DNA from: Ettlia oleoabundans
Lineage: Eukaryota > Chlorophyta > Chlorophyceae > Chlamydomonadales
Assembly (NCBI GenBank): GCA_019693395.1
Contig: JAAMXP010001137.1
Location: 1 to 14,192, forward strand
Direction of reading: 5' to 3'
Length of the DNA stretch: 14,192 nt
The position numbers and the translations under genes are program-made. Position 1 is the first letter of the stretch. Each line of letters begins with the position of its first letter. Positions 1-11,558 of the stretch are shown here, one piece after another. The notes below the pieces were generated by a model, which saw only the letters and a list, made by a program, of their open reading frames with translations, had not been told where the DNA came from and made no database searches.

Positions 1-157
1 CAATGGTAGTAAACACATGTACAGCGGGGAAGCCCCCCTACCTTCACCCCACAACCCGACCACCACTCACTCATTGCTCCTGCCGCCCATTACCTTAAAA
101 CACACCCGCCGCCCACGAACGGTCCCCTTTCTCCTCGGAATAACATCTTGCACTCAC
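1..157 (-). other. SCC3 intron, left-edge part
   Basis: The last visible SCC3 exon ends in GGG followed by a GTGAGT donor at 157. The family continues with a helix resembling AIKLLTLVL, and nothing like it is readable on the minus strand in 1-157. The whole stretch is therefore taken as intron. No other feature was seen here. Confidence 0.7.
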
Positions 158-3100
158 CCCCTTCACTGCCACTGCCTCGTCCACGTCGTAGAACAGCTCG
201 CCAAAGCGCTGGGCAAAGCGCTGCGTGAAGTCTGCCAGCGCTGCGCCGTTGTCAGGGTTGGAATAGAGCGACAGCAGCGCGCTAACGCTGGCCAGACGCA
301 CCCGCGCATCCTGTACAACACCAGAGTGCAGGTCTGGGTGGATATGCGTGTGGGTGGGTGGGATGGGGGTTGGGGGGCGTGGAGGACCCTGGCGTGGAGC
401 GCGGTAGTATAATAACACTGATAAAAGCAAGTGATGCGTACAGTGTAGTTCAAGGGCTGTGCCGTATTGCCCTGCAAGGATTTGCCCCAGGAAGAGACGG
501 CAAACTTGCACTGCAGGTGCCCATTGTACCACGGTGCCATGCACTTGTGCTGCAAGCGGTATCGCACCTTGTCGCTAAGTGCCCATGCGATGTACTTGAG
601 GTACTGATCGGTGAGGAAGGCTGCAGGGTGCAGGCGGATCCAGCTGCCAATGCCCTCAATCACGCTGGCCCTCACATCCTCGGAACAATCCCTGCGGGGG
701 GCAGGCGCACAGCTGCTTGATACTGCCAGGAAAGCACAGGTGCGGCTTGGGATGGATAGGTGGAGCGACCGGAAAGCTGTGGCTAGATGGCTGGCTGGCT
801 GGGGTGGGCCGCAGGATTTGGCCCTGCTGTGCTGCGGTTGGCCACCTTTACGACAGTGTTGAACCCCGGCTTTACCGACGCCCACACAGGCAGCAAACTC
901 TGCCCTTGAAACTTAAGCACAACCACACATCCAACCCAGCCAACCAACCGCAACCACGCGCACACACACACACACACACACGACAACCCTAACACTGCCA
1001 TCGCTCTGTAGCCCACGCCCACCTGAACCTGTGTGCGAATATACCCTGGAACAGCGAGTCGGTGTAGCTCTTCAGCTCCTGGATGCGCGCGTGGCAGCGG
1101 TCAAGGGTGCGCCGAAACGCGGCCACGCGCTCGGATGCCGCCTGCAAGGGGGGGGGGGGGGCGGGGCGCATTTAGTGAGGAAGGTATGAAAGGAAGGGCA
1201 GCGTGGCATGTCGCTTTCACTCATGTAATAAAACACAGCTTGTTTAAGCCCAACCCGAATGGAGAAAAAAAGAAAGGGGCCAGTGCGGGAGCAGCGGCCC
1301 CAGCATACCCCGTGCACCCAGTCCGGCATTCGGCCAGTGCTGGGTTGGTTGCCCCAACCATCATTTTGCTGGCAGCACAACCGCGACTTGCAGCCAGCCG
1401 CCCACCTTGCCGCCCCCTTTCTTCCTCTCCTCCGCCGCCAGCTGGCGTTGTGCTGTGTCCCTTGCCTCCCCCAGGGCCAGGCTGACGTGGATCCAGCTCG
1501 TCACCAGCTGCGCAGCCGTCAGCGTGGCCACGGAGCGAAACTCACGAACCACGGAGCTGCGGGGGGAAGAGCGCGAGGTGCAGGGTTGGGGAGGTGTGGT
1601 GTGTGTGGGGATGGGTTCAGGGTGTGGCGAGTGTGGCGGGGAATGGGGACACCCGCATACACCCAGGGTTGCCTCATAGCGACATGCAAGGTAGGACGAA
1701 CGAGGAGCGATAGAGGTACTGAACAAACACAGGACAGAATCCCCTAGCGCCGCTACCACCAGCATGAACGACAGGCGCCACGCTGTCTCCCGCCTGCTCT
1801 CACGTGTTGAGTGCGATGAGCAGGGACGAGAGCTTATCCAGCATGTACTGGTCCCACAGCGCCACATCAGCATTGGCAGCCTCACGCACCACCTGAAGGG
1901 TAGGACAACGCAGGGCAACGCATGCACGCGTTACGGCAGGCAGCGTCGTGCGTAGGGTGCCATGCAGTGCAAGCCACTCCAGAACGACATGCCCAAAACC
2001 ATGAACCCCAACCCCACACAACCGCACACCGCCCTACCCCACCTTGTCCCACAGCTCCAGGTAGTTTGCCCTGAAAAACTTGGAGGCGGCCTTGGTGCCA
2101 CGCCACGGGTCCTCTAGGCCCTCCTGCAGGGGGATGCATAGGGGGGATAGCCGGAGTGAGAGGCAGATTATGACGAGGCTAGCAGGCGCCATCAGCGGCA
2201 GCACTGGCTGAACAGGTGGCAAAGGCAGGTTGTCACTTGTGCCGGTACCCAAGCCGCGGCCACGCTTTGCCATCGCCAGTGGCAGGGCAGGGAAAGCCAA
2301 GCAAGGCGACGCCATAACAAACAAACAAACTTTGGATACAGCCATGAGCGCCCCACCACCCTAACCTCCTAGCAATTGCCAGCCACCTCCCAGCATTTAC
2401 CGCAGCACCCGGCATCGATCCGGGACCCCCCCTCAGCACCCAGCTGGCTGCCTCACCTCCTGAGCCTGCTTGTCCAACTCCTGCTTGAGCGCATCCACCT
2501 CCCCCTCCTCCACATCCTCCTCACTTAGAACACGGTCAACACCGCAGGACTGCATGCATGGGCAGGGAAGGGAAGGGCCAGCGGTGCGCTACTGATTGAT
2601 GGTTGCAAAGCACTCAAGCTACATGACCCTTAGGCAGCAACGCAGAGGTTGCAAGCACATGCACGGGCAAGTTGGAGGCTAAGGTAGCATGCAGCAAGGC
2701 AAGACAAGGCAAGGCAACTAAGGCCACACACAAGCACACCAGGCGCCACACCCTAAGGAAGCCCAACCTCCCTACTGCTTTGCAGCTCAGCAGCAAGGCA
2801 CTGCAAGGGAGCAAGTGCGGTGCGGGCGTGCCTGCAGAAGGAAGGTGAGTAGCTCCGCTGTGGCTGCCCCCCGGCTCTCCCTGTATCGGTCCACCCAGTC
2901 CTTGGCTGCCACAGCAATGGAGGCGCCATGCTTTTTCACGATGTCTGCATTTGTTGCGCAAACAATGTGGAGGAGTTAGGCAGCAGCAGCGAAGATGATG
3001 ACGAGCGGCGAGTGACACGTATAGCCGGTGGTGTTGTGGTGCCAGCAGGTGCATTTCAGGGGCCGAGACCAGCAGGTCGTAGCCAGCAGGTGGTTGGTTC

Positions 3101-3557
3101 GCGACCCTCAGCGGGCAGGCAGCGCACCCAGCAGCGACGCCTCCTCAAGGTCAGCGGCCACCTCGGCAGCAGTCCGCTTGCGCGCACGGGGTTTGTTGGG
3201 TGTGACTTTGCGACTCTGCATGTAGGAAAACGCTGCATGTAGGGGAACGCGCAAGGGGCCACGAGCTGCGCAATTTGCATGTTGTGCCAGGCGGCAGGTT
3301 GCGACATGGTGGCGGCCGCTGCGGCTAAAGTGATCCTGAGCTGTGAGCTCACCGGCGCCGGCCGAGGCTCCTCCGGCTGCTCCTGCTCCTCATCGGAGGC
3401 CTCATCCAGCCTGCAAACCGTGAAAATTGACAGCCTCAAGCCAGCACGACGTCCAAGTTCGGGTGCACAGCCTGACGCCGCGCCGGTTCACTCACCCGTC
3501 TACTGCCTTTGGCTCCGCATAGCTGACCACCGCCGTCCTCTTTCGGACGCCCACCAT
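158..3557 (-). CDS. SCC3: Cohesin subunit SA/STAG (SCC3), N-terminal 377 codons, 3' end outside window
   Basis: HEAT-repeat subunit of the cohesin ring, which holds sister chromatids together in the nucleus and binds the kleisin SCC1 and DNA. Exons (minus strand): 3557-3496, 3410-3353, 3215-3128, 2944-2832, 2549-2457, 2123-2043, 1892-1804, 1556-1406, 1141-1023, 691-568, 310-158. All ten junctions keep frame. Residues 1-65 are charged (SDEEQEQPEEPRP, then a basic RKVTPNKPRARKR that could be a nuclear signal). The STAG region starts with SLLDIVKKHGASIAVAAKDW and LLTFLLQSCG; the block SVVREFRSVATLTAAQLVTS aligns with the animal VRAFRHTSTLAAMKL block. The stromalin conserved domain runs from about 280 (FAHRFRDCSEDVRASVIEGI, then FLTDQYLKYIAWALSDKDAR) to 377. 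The start is the first ATG before SYAEPKAVDG. Family members exceed 1000 aa, so roughly two thirds is missing at the left edge. The intron after codon 107 has a GC donor. Confidence 0.93.
352..377 (+). repeat. G-run tract (quadruplex-type) in SCC3 intron
   Basis: Five runs of three to six G (352-354, 356-358, 360-362, 365-369, 372-377) are separated by one or two bases. This fits the standard G-quadruplex pattern on the plus strand. It lies inside the intron between the exons at 568-691 and 158-310, so the SCC3 pre-mRNA carries the C-rich strand. Confidence 0.7.
961..981. repeat. (CA)n dinucleotide microsatellite
   Basis: Ten and a half uninterrupted CA units inside the SCC3 intron 692-1022. 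The SCC3 RNA strand reads (TG)n. It is a simple repeat with no coding role. Confidence 0.95.
1148..1161. repeat. G14 homopolymer (C14 on SCC3 strand), polypyrimidine tract of an acceptor
   Basis: Fourteen consecutive G on the plus strand. On the SCC3 strand this is C14 followed by TTGCAG and the exon start at 1141. It therefore occupies the polypyrimidine-tract position of the acceptor for exon 9. Confidence 0.9.
2316..2330. repeat. (AAAC)n tetranucleotide repeat
   Basis: About 3.75 units of AACA in the SCC3 intron 2124-2456. A short simple repeat. Confidence 0.85.
2550..2831 (-). other. Non-canonical GC-AG intron in SCC3
   Basis: The exon reads ..CTTCTGCAG and is followed directly by GCACGC, with no GT nearby on the minus strand. 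The next exon opens after TGCATGCAG with TCCTGCGGTGTT. Joining at CAG|GC..AG|TCC is phase 0 and gives LLTFLLQSCGVD, which matches the conserved STAG FFIQ-SCG block. GC-AG introns are a known minor class in eukaryotes, including green algae. Confidence 0.75.
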
Positions 3558-3582
3558 GACAAACCGGATTGCGCCAGATCAG

Positions 3583-3590
3583 TTGGCGGG
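3583..3590. promoter_or_regulatory. Candidate E2F-like site upstream of SCC3
   Basis: TTGGCGGG lies 26 bases above the SCC3 ATG and resembles the E2F/DP binding core. Cohesin genes are commonly expressed in S phase, which makes it plausible. A single 8-base match in GC-rich DNA is weak evidence. Confidence 0.2.
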
Positions 3591-3692
3591 CTGCGTCCGC
3601 AAGTTCTCTGACTTAACAGCTTCTGCAGAAGGTTGGGAGAACATGATGAGGTGATTTATTTTTTGATTGCTGAGCTGGTGCCAGCGTGCCAA

Positions 3693-3717
3693 TCTCTCTC
3701 TTCTCCTTCTCTCTCTT
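3693..3717. repeat. CT-rich pyrimidine tract
   Basis: Twenty-five bases without a purine, mostly CT units, next to a TTACA. On the minus strand it is a GA-rich tract 136 bases above the SCC3 ATG. It could be a promoter GAGA-type tract or part of the kinase 3' UTR. Confidence 0.7.
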
Positions 3718-3834
3718 ACATCCCAGCGTAGTGTTTGCATGCAGAGGTTGCTTGCATGGTTAGAGGGAGCACACCGATGGCTGTTGCCCGCCATCGACGC
3801 CCGTTGCAATTCGGGGGGCCGCCAGAGCACATAT

Positions 3835-3839
3835 TTACA
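3835..3839 (-). terminator. Candidate polyadenylation signal of the kinase gene (TGTAA)
   Basis: TGTAA on the minus strand, about 303 bases past the kinase stop. TGTAA is the usual chlorophyte polyadenylation signal, normally 10-20 bases before the cleavage site. This copy gives a normal 3' UTR length, but two other copies compete. Confidence 0.35.
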
Positions 3840-4090
3840 GTCATGTGTCAAACAACAATATCAGTAAGTTTGACATATTGAATGGGCAGAATGGGCAGAC
3901 GGAGCAGGCCAGGCGTTGCGCTGGGCTGGTGGTTGTCAACACCAAGGTGGGTCACCGCTTACCGTCAAAACGATAGAGTCAAAAGGAGATGAACGGAAGG
4001 ACTGATTTGTTGCATGTGCATGCACTTTTGCAGCTGATTTGCATAGAGTTTATTTCTAGAGCTGGTCAGGCAGGCCCAGTGACAGGCAGC

Positions 4091-4095
4091 TTACA
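4091..4095 (-). terminator. Alternative TGTAA polyadenylation motif of the kinase gene
   Basis: TGTAA on the minus strand, only 46 bases after the kinase stop codon. It would give a very short 3' UTR, so it is less likely than the copy at 3835. Confidence 0.2.
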
Positions 4096-4141
4096 AGAAA
4101 GGCATGTTGACGACGTGATGCCATCACTCTCGCTGCTGCCA

Positions 4142-7100
4142 TCACTCACTGCTGGTGGTGCCGCCACTTCTGCTGCCCTGGCTGCGGCTGCTGCCTGACT
4201 GACCGCCGCTGCTGGTGCGAGCAGACGAGCGCCGCACGGCCCTGAGTGTCTTAAGGAGCCCCATCCGCTGCTTCTGCATATAGGCAACGACGCGATTTCG
4301 GTGGCCCGACTTGGACAGCCGCATGTCGCTGCTGCTGTTACTGCCAAACCCAGGGCTAGAGGCAAGTGGCAGCGACACGGCAAGGTGTGCTCTGCCGCTC
4401 TCTGGAATGGCTAGCTGTCGGGCATGCGAGGGAGCCTGACCCAGAGGGGACGGAGCTTGAGGGTGAGCGGTTGCCGGGGACTGCTGATGGTGATGCTGAG
4501 TCAGCATGCATGGCTCATCCAGCTTCGCTGGCAGGCTAAGCACCCTGGTGTGGGAGGCAAAGGGGGACGCCGTCAACCGCATATGCTGCATCACCAGGCT
4601 GCGCCCACTAACGGCGGCACTCTCAGCCACCACCCCTGGCATGTTGATCGTCTGGCCCACTTGCTGGCCCTGAGATGGGGCAGCGGGCTCAACAGCAGCA
4701 CCAAAGCTGCCTGAATCAATGGCCGAGAGCTCAGCAGGGATCATTGGGGTATCAGAGTCCTCGTTGCTGACACCGCTGCTTCCTCCCTCCAAGCTGGCTC
4801 CACCACTGCCGCTGCCATAGCAGTCCAGGAGGCAGCTGCTGCTGTCCTGGCCCAGTCCAAGCCTGCAGTTGCTGCACTGGCAGGCTGGCTGTGCCGTGAG
4901 GGTCAGGCAGCTGGCATTGGAAGGCACAGCTGACAAGTCAGCAGCCGGTGGTGGCGGCGGCGGCGCTGGGGCTTGGGCGGCCTGTGCAGCAAGAGCTGCT
5001 GCAGCGTCTGCTAGTGAATGGAGTGATTCACAGCTATCGCCTTCTGTGCTGCCAGTGATACCGCCGCCACTGCCGCTGCTTGTGCCAGCACTGGGTACCA
5101 CATCCAGAACAGAGATGCCCACATAGCTGCCACCGCTACTGGTGCTAAAAATCGGCAGCTTGCCCACAAGTACGGGTGGTACTGAGGACAGGGGTATGAG
5201 CTTGTGCGCAGGCTCGATTGCCACTGCTGCCTGTGATGCTTCTGGTTGCGCGGTTGCACTTGCAGCAGATTTGGACAGCTGCATGGCTGGCATGGAATCG
5301 GCTCGGTTGAGGGAGGGGCGCCTGCTTCTTTTGGGCACCAGCAGCAAGCGCTGCCCAAGCTGCAGGTGCTGCTGCACCCAGCGGTGTTGCAGCAGCTGGG
5401 CCGCTGAGGGGCGGTGGGAGGGCTCCCGCTGCAGCGCCGTGCGCACAAAGTCGGCCCAGGGGCTCAGCAGCTGCTGCCGCTCAAAACGCACTCCCGCCAG
5501 GTCACACTGCAGGGCAGCGGGGGCAGGCGCAGCAAGGAGGATTGCATGGCAGTGCAGGGGCAGAGGGGGCAGGTGAGCAGGAGTCCACAAAAAGCGCATG
5601 CACTTGTGCGGGGCAGTGGTGGCTGCTCCATGTGCCATATGATGCTCTACTCCCTCACAACCACTGTTTCACCCCGTCTCACATACCTGCCTAAAACCAA
5701 CCGCCAACCGCAGTTTGACAAGCTGCCTCGCACCTTGACAATTAGCTTCTGTGTGGTTTCCGGCTTCTCATGAAAGAAAGGAGTGGACCCGCTGCTCATC
5801 AGCTCATACACAAGCACGCCCACAGCCCACACATCCACCTGAAAATGCGGGGCAAATTGCGGGCATTCTAACAAGGTAGGGCCCAAGGCCGGCATCAAGG
5901 GCTGCACATAGCCTAACAATCCAATTACCACAGCTTGGAGCAGCAAAGCACAGCACAGCTTGGGCAGCACAGGACACAGCAGGGCAGGGAAGAGAAGAGC
6001 AGAGCACAAAGAAACTAGTTTTGCTATACAAGCAAAACAACGTGTACTGTTTTTCACGTCTAACCCGCACTTCCTAGCACCTTTTCATCGTATGGTGAAA
6101 AGCCAATGCGCTGCAGGTCGGGTGCGGTGAAGTGTCGTGACTCGTCCATGTGGGTGGACTGAGGGTTGCACAGCACCTGCAGAACGATGCAGCCCCCGGC
6201 CAGTTGCATACGGCATATTGGTGCTTGTGGGGGCATTCTGTCGTGCGGGCATGTTGGCAAGGTGCTGGTGGAGCTGGTGGAGCAGCAAGCACGTGCCTGG
6301 CAGGCTGACCAATTGATTTGCCTGATGAGGTGCAGTTAGTACCATGTCGGGCGAGGTGCAGTACAGCAGTACCTCTGGTGCCATGTAGTCCAGGGTGCCT
6401 GCTCGCAGGAAGGGTAACTCCTTATGCTGCTGGATGGCCAGGCCAAAGTCGCCCAGCCTCAACTCATCTGCAAGAAAATTGGAAGGTGGAAGGAGGCAAG
6501 TTAATAAAGCCAGATGGAGCAGCACCTTACCACAGGCGCATGCCTCCACCTGTTTGTGCGCAATGTGGGGCGGCAGGGTGTTGCGGGGCAGCAGGCACAA
6601 TAAAGCGGGTATGTATGCTTGTTGATGTCTGGCACCTTCCTCCACACAACTCGAACTGTCCACACATGCCTCCAACCTGTGCAGGTTAGATAGACTGCAC
6701 CTGAAGCTGTGAGGAAAATGTTCTCGGGCTTGATGTCCCGGTGCACCACGCCGTGATGGTCGTGCAGCGTGCTCAGCACCCGCAGCAGCGGAGCAATGAC
6801 CTGGCAAGTGGACAAAGCATGGCGGGTAGAGGAATGAATAAACGGTGCTGGCTGTACTGCGAGGTGTCAGTGGAATCATCTGGTCTGGCCTAACTACCGC
6901 ACCCCAATGTCCTCCCACCTACAGTGGCCCGCACCATTGTGCAGATCCAGTGCTCCTCTAGGGGGTGCTCCTTGCTCTGCCTCAGCGACCGCTTGTACAG
7001 GTCACCCCCCTCGTACAATTCCTGCAGACAGGCAGCCAGGAGTTATGCCACAAGCGATTGGTTGATATAGCTGAGTGGTAGGGTGGGTAGATCAGCAGCC

Positions 7101-8447
7101 AGGGTGCCATGTGGACAGGATGCCATTCTGGAAGCCACTCACATGTGGCTCAACCACAGGCCAACGATGTCTGTGGCGCCTGCCCAGTTACCCATGTTGC
7201 TAGGCGAAGCAGAGGCCAGTGCAGCGAAAGCGTTCATAAACTCCCAGGGGTGAGCTGTTGCGGTGCAGGCTGGCAGTACGACCATGCAGTACAGGCTCAC
7301 CATGACGATGTAGAAGTACTGCCCATCCTCAAAGTCACCCAAAATTTGAGCCACCCCCTCCTGGCCACGCAGGCGGTACATCAAATGGATCTGCAGCGGC
7401 ATAGCAGCAAATGGCACCCGCGCCAGCAGGAACACGGGTTCACTCAGGCAGGTGCAGAGAAGGGTTGCTTGGATGTGGATTTGTGGGCTGAGACCCACGG
7501 ACGACAACACTACATGGCTTGCTGCTGCCAGCAGCAGCGTAGTGCCTTGCATCGCTTTGGTGCGAGGTGAGCTGCAGATGTGTAAGAGCCGACCGGCAAT
7601 GCCAGCAAGGGAGCAGTGGCGGTGTGCCCGCTCACCTCCCTCTGCATTTTGTGCACCGCCCTGGGGCTCATCTTGCGCTTGATGTAGCGCTTGATGATGA
7701 CCTCGACGCCGCCAGCTAGGCAGGAGGCACGTAACACGCTGGACTGACTGAACACAGTGAAAAGGTGGGGCGTTATTGCACATGGGCGCAGGGCGAGGTA
7801 GGGGATAGGGTTGAGTTCTGCCTGCAGGGCGGGGCACAGGACGTAGGTACAGGCATGGCAGGAAAGAACAAGGAGGCACAGCAACAGCTTATACTGTATT
7901 CTGCCGAGTTGAACTCTCACTTGCTGCTGTACAACTCATGCGGCGGGCCGAACTGTGCCATGCTGCGGTAGCCGGATAGAGCACGGGGTGATGCGGTGCC
8001 ATCCGGGAGATGCTGTCCACAGGTGGGCGGGCCATCTGCTCCCGGCGCCAATGGCAAGCGGGGGACGGTGGCAGTCCGGTGGATGAGTTCCGAGGTAGCA
8101 GCATCCCTGCTGTTATGCAGCGCAGCCGCTGCGCCTGCTGACACAGCTATCTGCAGTACTGCAGGTGAGCCGCCTGGCCTGCTGCAGTCGCCGCCGCCCT
8201 CCGGACGTTGCAGTGTAGAGACTGCCTCAATCGCGAAGTCATTCCTGCACCAAGGATATGTCAGGATTGAGGTTATATTGACGTTGTGCAAATTCTGCAA
8301 ATTTGCCGAAACGCACCCTACCCACCTTGATGATGCCGTGGAATGCGAACTGATGCCATGACCAGCGAACTTGCAGCCATCGCTGCCAAGGGGCGGCGGC
8401 TCGTCGTGGTGACCTTGCAACAGTTTCATTCGCTGATAGAGCGACAT
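4142..8447 (-). CDS. Serine/threonine protein kinase, Aurora-like catalytic domain, long C-terminal tail
   Basis: Transfers ATP phosphate to Ser/Thr of unknown substrates. Exons (minus): 8447-8326, 8244-7921, 7747-7636, 7390-7301, 7021-6923, 6800-6701, 6467-6373, 6176-6081, 5838-5734, 5506-4142; 835 aa, all frames consistent. Residues 1-140 are unrecognised. The catalytic domain (about 143-426) has VIIK (K168), helix-C E186, HRDIKPEN (D271), DFG (D289), MAPE (E314) and DVWAVGVLVYELM. The loop before VIIK, ELYSSNQSSVLRA, has no glycine. No Ser/Thr lies between DFG and the P+1 T307 (AGTLDYMAPE). About 32 residues, encoded by their own exon 6176-6081, separate APE from DVWAVG. The tail 427-835 is rich in Ser, Ala and Gln, with RRPSL (S446), RRSS (S808), HHHQQ and a proline run. 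The start is the first ATG in frame. GTLDYMAPE and RYIKRKMS point to Aurora-like or related AGC/CAMK kinases; the subfamily is uncertain. Confidence 0.9.
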
Positions 8448-8537
8448 GGCGCGCTCTTGGGCAAGGGTTGCTTTGCAACGAGTCCCAGGCTGCCAGGCTC
8501 GTGGGCTGTCAAAGCAAAAGTGCCCTTGAGTTCCTCA

Positions 8538-8542
8538 TTACA
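8538..8542 (-). terminator. Only TGTAA motif downstream of the mPGES-2-like gene
   Basis: TGTAA on the minus strand about 502 bases after the stop and only about 90 bases above the kinase ATG. If used, the mPGES-2 mRNA would end inside the kinase promoter or leader. A non-TGTAA signal further upstream is equally possible. Confidence 0.25.
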
Positions 8543-8605
8543 GCAGGTTACCAAAGGGTCACACCATACGGGGACGCATATTCGTCTGATAGAGTGAGGG
8601 ACAAG

Positions 8606-8634
8606 GCTGCCAGCTAGGGGGGTCCCTTGGCAGC
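8606..8634. repeat. Inverted repeat, 7-base arms
   Basis: GCTGCCA at 8606-8612 and TGGCAGC at 8628-8634 are separated by 15 bases that include a G6 run. Weak on its own, but it stands next to a second hairpin. Confidence 0.5.
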
Positions 8635-8638
8635 TGGT

Positions 8639-8658
8639 CACCCAGGCAGACCTGGGTG
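8639..8658. repeat. Perfect hairpin, 8-bp stem and 4-base loop
   Basis: CACCCAGG (8639-8646), loop CAGA, CCTGGGTG (8651-8658). It would form a stable stem in either transcript orientation. It lies between the mPGES-2-like stop and the kinase ATG. Confidence 0.65.
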
Positions 8659-9043
8659 CGCTTTAGACTGCTGATGTGCCCAAGGTAACTTAAGGTACTG
8701 AGGCATGCATGGGAACAAACGCGATAAAATACTGTATAAGAAGCAAACGAAATTATGTTTGTGATCAGAACAAGGGGGTTCAAGCGCTGTAGCAGACAGG
8801 GGCTTCATCAGCCACAACTGTACCGAGCTGCCAGCTTGGCGCCCAGCTGCAGCGGCACCATGGCCAACAGTTGGTGCGCCCCTCGGCATTGGTGCGTGAG
8901 CTAGATGCTGGCAAAGATGTGAGCGTGCACAGTAAGCGCGGGGGCTACTGAGCACATGGGACAAGAGTGTCACGATGATAGTCGTGTTACCATGGCCTTT
9001 TCAGGCCCGCCCTGTTGGGTTCCTCTCATGCTCATCTGAGATA

Positions 9044-11558
<2,515 letters not shown>

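Larger units (their letters stand above)
3558..4141 (-). promoter_or_regulatory. Intergenic region: kinase 3' UTR and SCC3 promoter/5' UTR
   Basis: 584 bases separate the kinase stop (4142) from the SCC3 ATG (3557), both on the minus strand. The left part must hold the SCC3 promoter and leader, the right part the kinase 3' UTR. Visible elements: three minus-strand TGTAA motifs (4091-4095, 3835-3839, 3716-3720), a pure pyrimidine tract 3693-3717 (GA-rich on the SCC3 strand), an AT-rich stretch 3653-3668 (AAAAAATAAATC on the minus strand) about 100 bases above the ATG, and a TTGGCGGG at 3583. Two AATGGGCAG copies abut around 3880-3898. No convincing ORF. The transcript boundaries are not visible. 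Confidence 0.6.
8448..9043 (-). promoter_or_regulatory. Intergenic region: mPGES-2 3' UTR and kinase promoter/5' UTR
   Basis: 596 bases between the mPGES-2-like stop and the kinase ATG, both on the minus strand. It contains two neighbouring inverted repeats (8606-8634 and 8639-8658), an AT-rich segment around 8723-8740 (CTTATACAGTATTTTATC on the minus strand) that could serve as a TATA-like element, and only one minus-strand TGTAA (8538-8542). The kinase frame stays open above the ATG to a TGA about 80 bases upstream but has no further ATG. No convincing additional gene. Confidence 0.6.

Noticed and set aside
1557..1803. Open minus-strand frame between SCC3 exons 7 and 8 (contains RRETAWRLSFMLVVAALGD)
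   Set aside because: Joining exon 7 at AAC AC|GT to exon 8 at AG|CTCC gives an in-frame LNTSVVREF that fits the STAG family without this stretch. It is intron.
2408..2424. tRNA-like T-arm: 5-bp stem CCCGG/CCGGG with a 7-base loop
   Set aside because: The loop CATCGAT lacks TTC at the start, and there is no matching acceptor stem or anticodon arm upstream. It is a chance hairpin inside an SCC3 intron.
2551..2560. TGCATGCATG-type runs, also near 4017, 8704 and 12320
   Set aside because: Alternating TGCA words recur in introns and intergenic DNA with no consistent position. They look like background simple sequence.
4869..5126. Plus-strand ORFs opposite the kinase tail exon (for example 4424-4714, 4869-5126, 5142-5576)
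   Set aside because: Their sequences are mirror products of the Ser/Ala/Gln-rich minus-strand tail and have no domain signal. The minus-strand exon is one continuous frame linked to the kinase domain.
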